A stretch of DNA of 64,000 nt from Peribacillus glennii. Its GTDB lineage: Bacteria; Bacillota; Bacilli; Bacillales; DSM-1321. The stretch lies in assembly GCF_003429105.1 (NCBI RefSeq), contig NZ_QVTD01000005.1, forward strand, positions 289,316 through 353,315, given 5' to 3'. Every line of letters begins with the position of its first letter. Within the stretch, counting starts at the first letter, position 1. The position numbers and the translations under genes were made by a program. The notes under the pieces were generated by a model that saw only the letters and a program-made list of their open reading frames with translations, searched no databases and was not told where the DNA came from. Below are positions 63,934 through 64,000 of the stretch, one piece after another.

Positions 63934-64000
63934 CGGGGTCATTCCCCCGTTGCTGTGAAGCGTTAAACTGCTGGGGGTCAAGCCCCAGTCACGGTGAAGC
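63934..64000. repeat. Dispersed G5/C5 palindromic repeat, locus 4 (cut by window end)
   Basis: GGGGTCATTCCCCC and GGGGGTCAAGCCCC cores with GTGAAGCGTTAAAC between; runs to the last base. Confidence 0.72.

Overview
This window is a Bacillaceae (Bacillus sensu lato) chromosome segment. It shares gene order with the flagellin-com-deg-tag region of Bacillus subtilis: fliT-fliS-fliD-flaG, hag, csrA, fliW, yviE, flgL, flgK, flgN, flgM, yvyF, comFC, comFA, degV, degU, degS, yvyE, tagU, tagO. It is not B. subtilis itself, because several loci are added, lost or enlarged. No rRNA, tRNA, CRISPR array, insertion sequence or prophage gene was seen.

Region 1 (1-14.9 kb, minus strand) holds late flagellar genes. 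The standout is a two-flagellin array: an ordinary flagellin (hag, 7292-9217) followed by a second flagellin (5365-7209) whose variable domain carries an HEMVH zinc-protease site and a downstream Glu. This is the architecture of flagellinolysin, a flagellin that makes the filament proteolytic. Beside it lie a FliB-type flagellin lysine N-methylase and the decayed C-terminus of a third flagellin. The hag leader has a hairpin presenting GGA, as expected for CsrA, and csrA and fliW lie just upstream. Sigma-D type promoters were read in front of hag, flgM, fliB and a distant glucosaminidase gene.

Region 2 (14.5-21.7 kb) holds competence (comFA, comFC, without comFB), degV, the DegS-DegU two-component system and yvyE.

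Region 3 (21.9-41 kb) is a wall teichoic acid locus: tagU, tagO, tagA, tagH, tagG, tagB, tagD, tarL, tarF, tarJ, tarI. The presence of tarI, tarJ and tarL alongside tagD and tagB suggests a poly(ribitol phosphate) polymer on a glycerol-phosphate linker, as in strain W23 rather than 168. An LTA-synthase-like protein, an orphan membrane glycosyltransferase, mnaA and gtaB follow.

Region 4 (41-53 kb) encodes envelope and cell-wall turnover proteins: an SH3b/glucosaminidase autolysin, a subtilase, a LysM-NlpC/P60 hydrolase, a second LytR protein, a SecA2/SlaP export pair and a short NlpC/P60 protein. Three NlpC/P60 genes carry WalR-like boxes.

Region 5 (53-63 kb) is a teichuronic-acid operon: tuaA, tuaC, tuaD, an epimerase gene, tuaE, tuaF, tuaG, tuaH, then an unlisted 37-codon membrane-peptide gene and a second gtaB. 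The flippase gene tuaB is absent. The last two genes are preceded by three 11-bp-spaced PhoP-like repeats, which fits phosphate-starvation control. A third NlpC/P60 gene closes the window.

Intergenic DNA carries a recurrent family of G5/C5 palindromes linked by GCTTTAACG-like words (four loci), a second weaker repeat family and a 41-bp tandem repeat.
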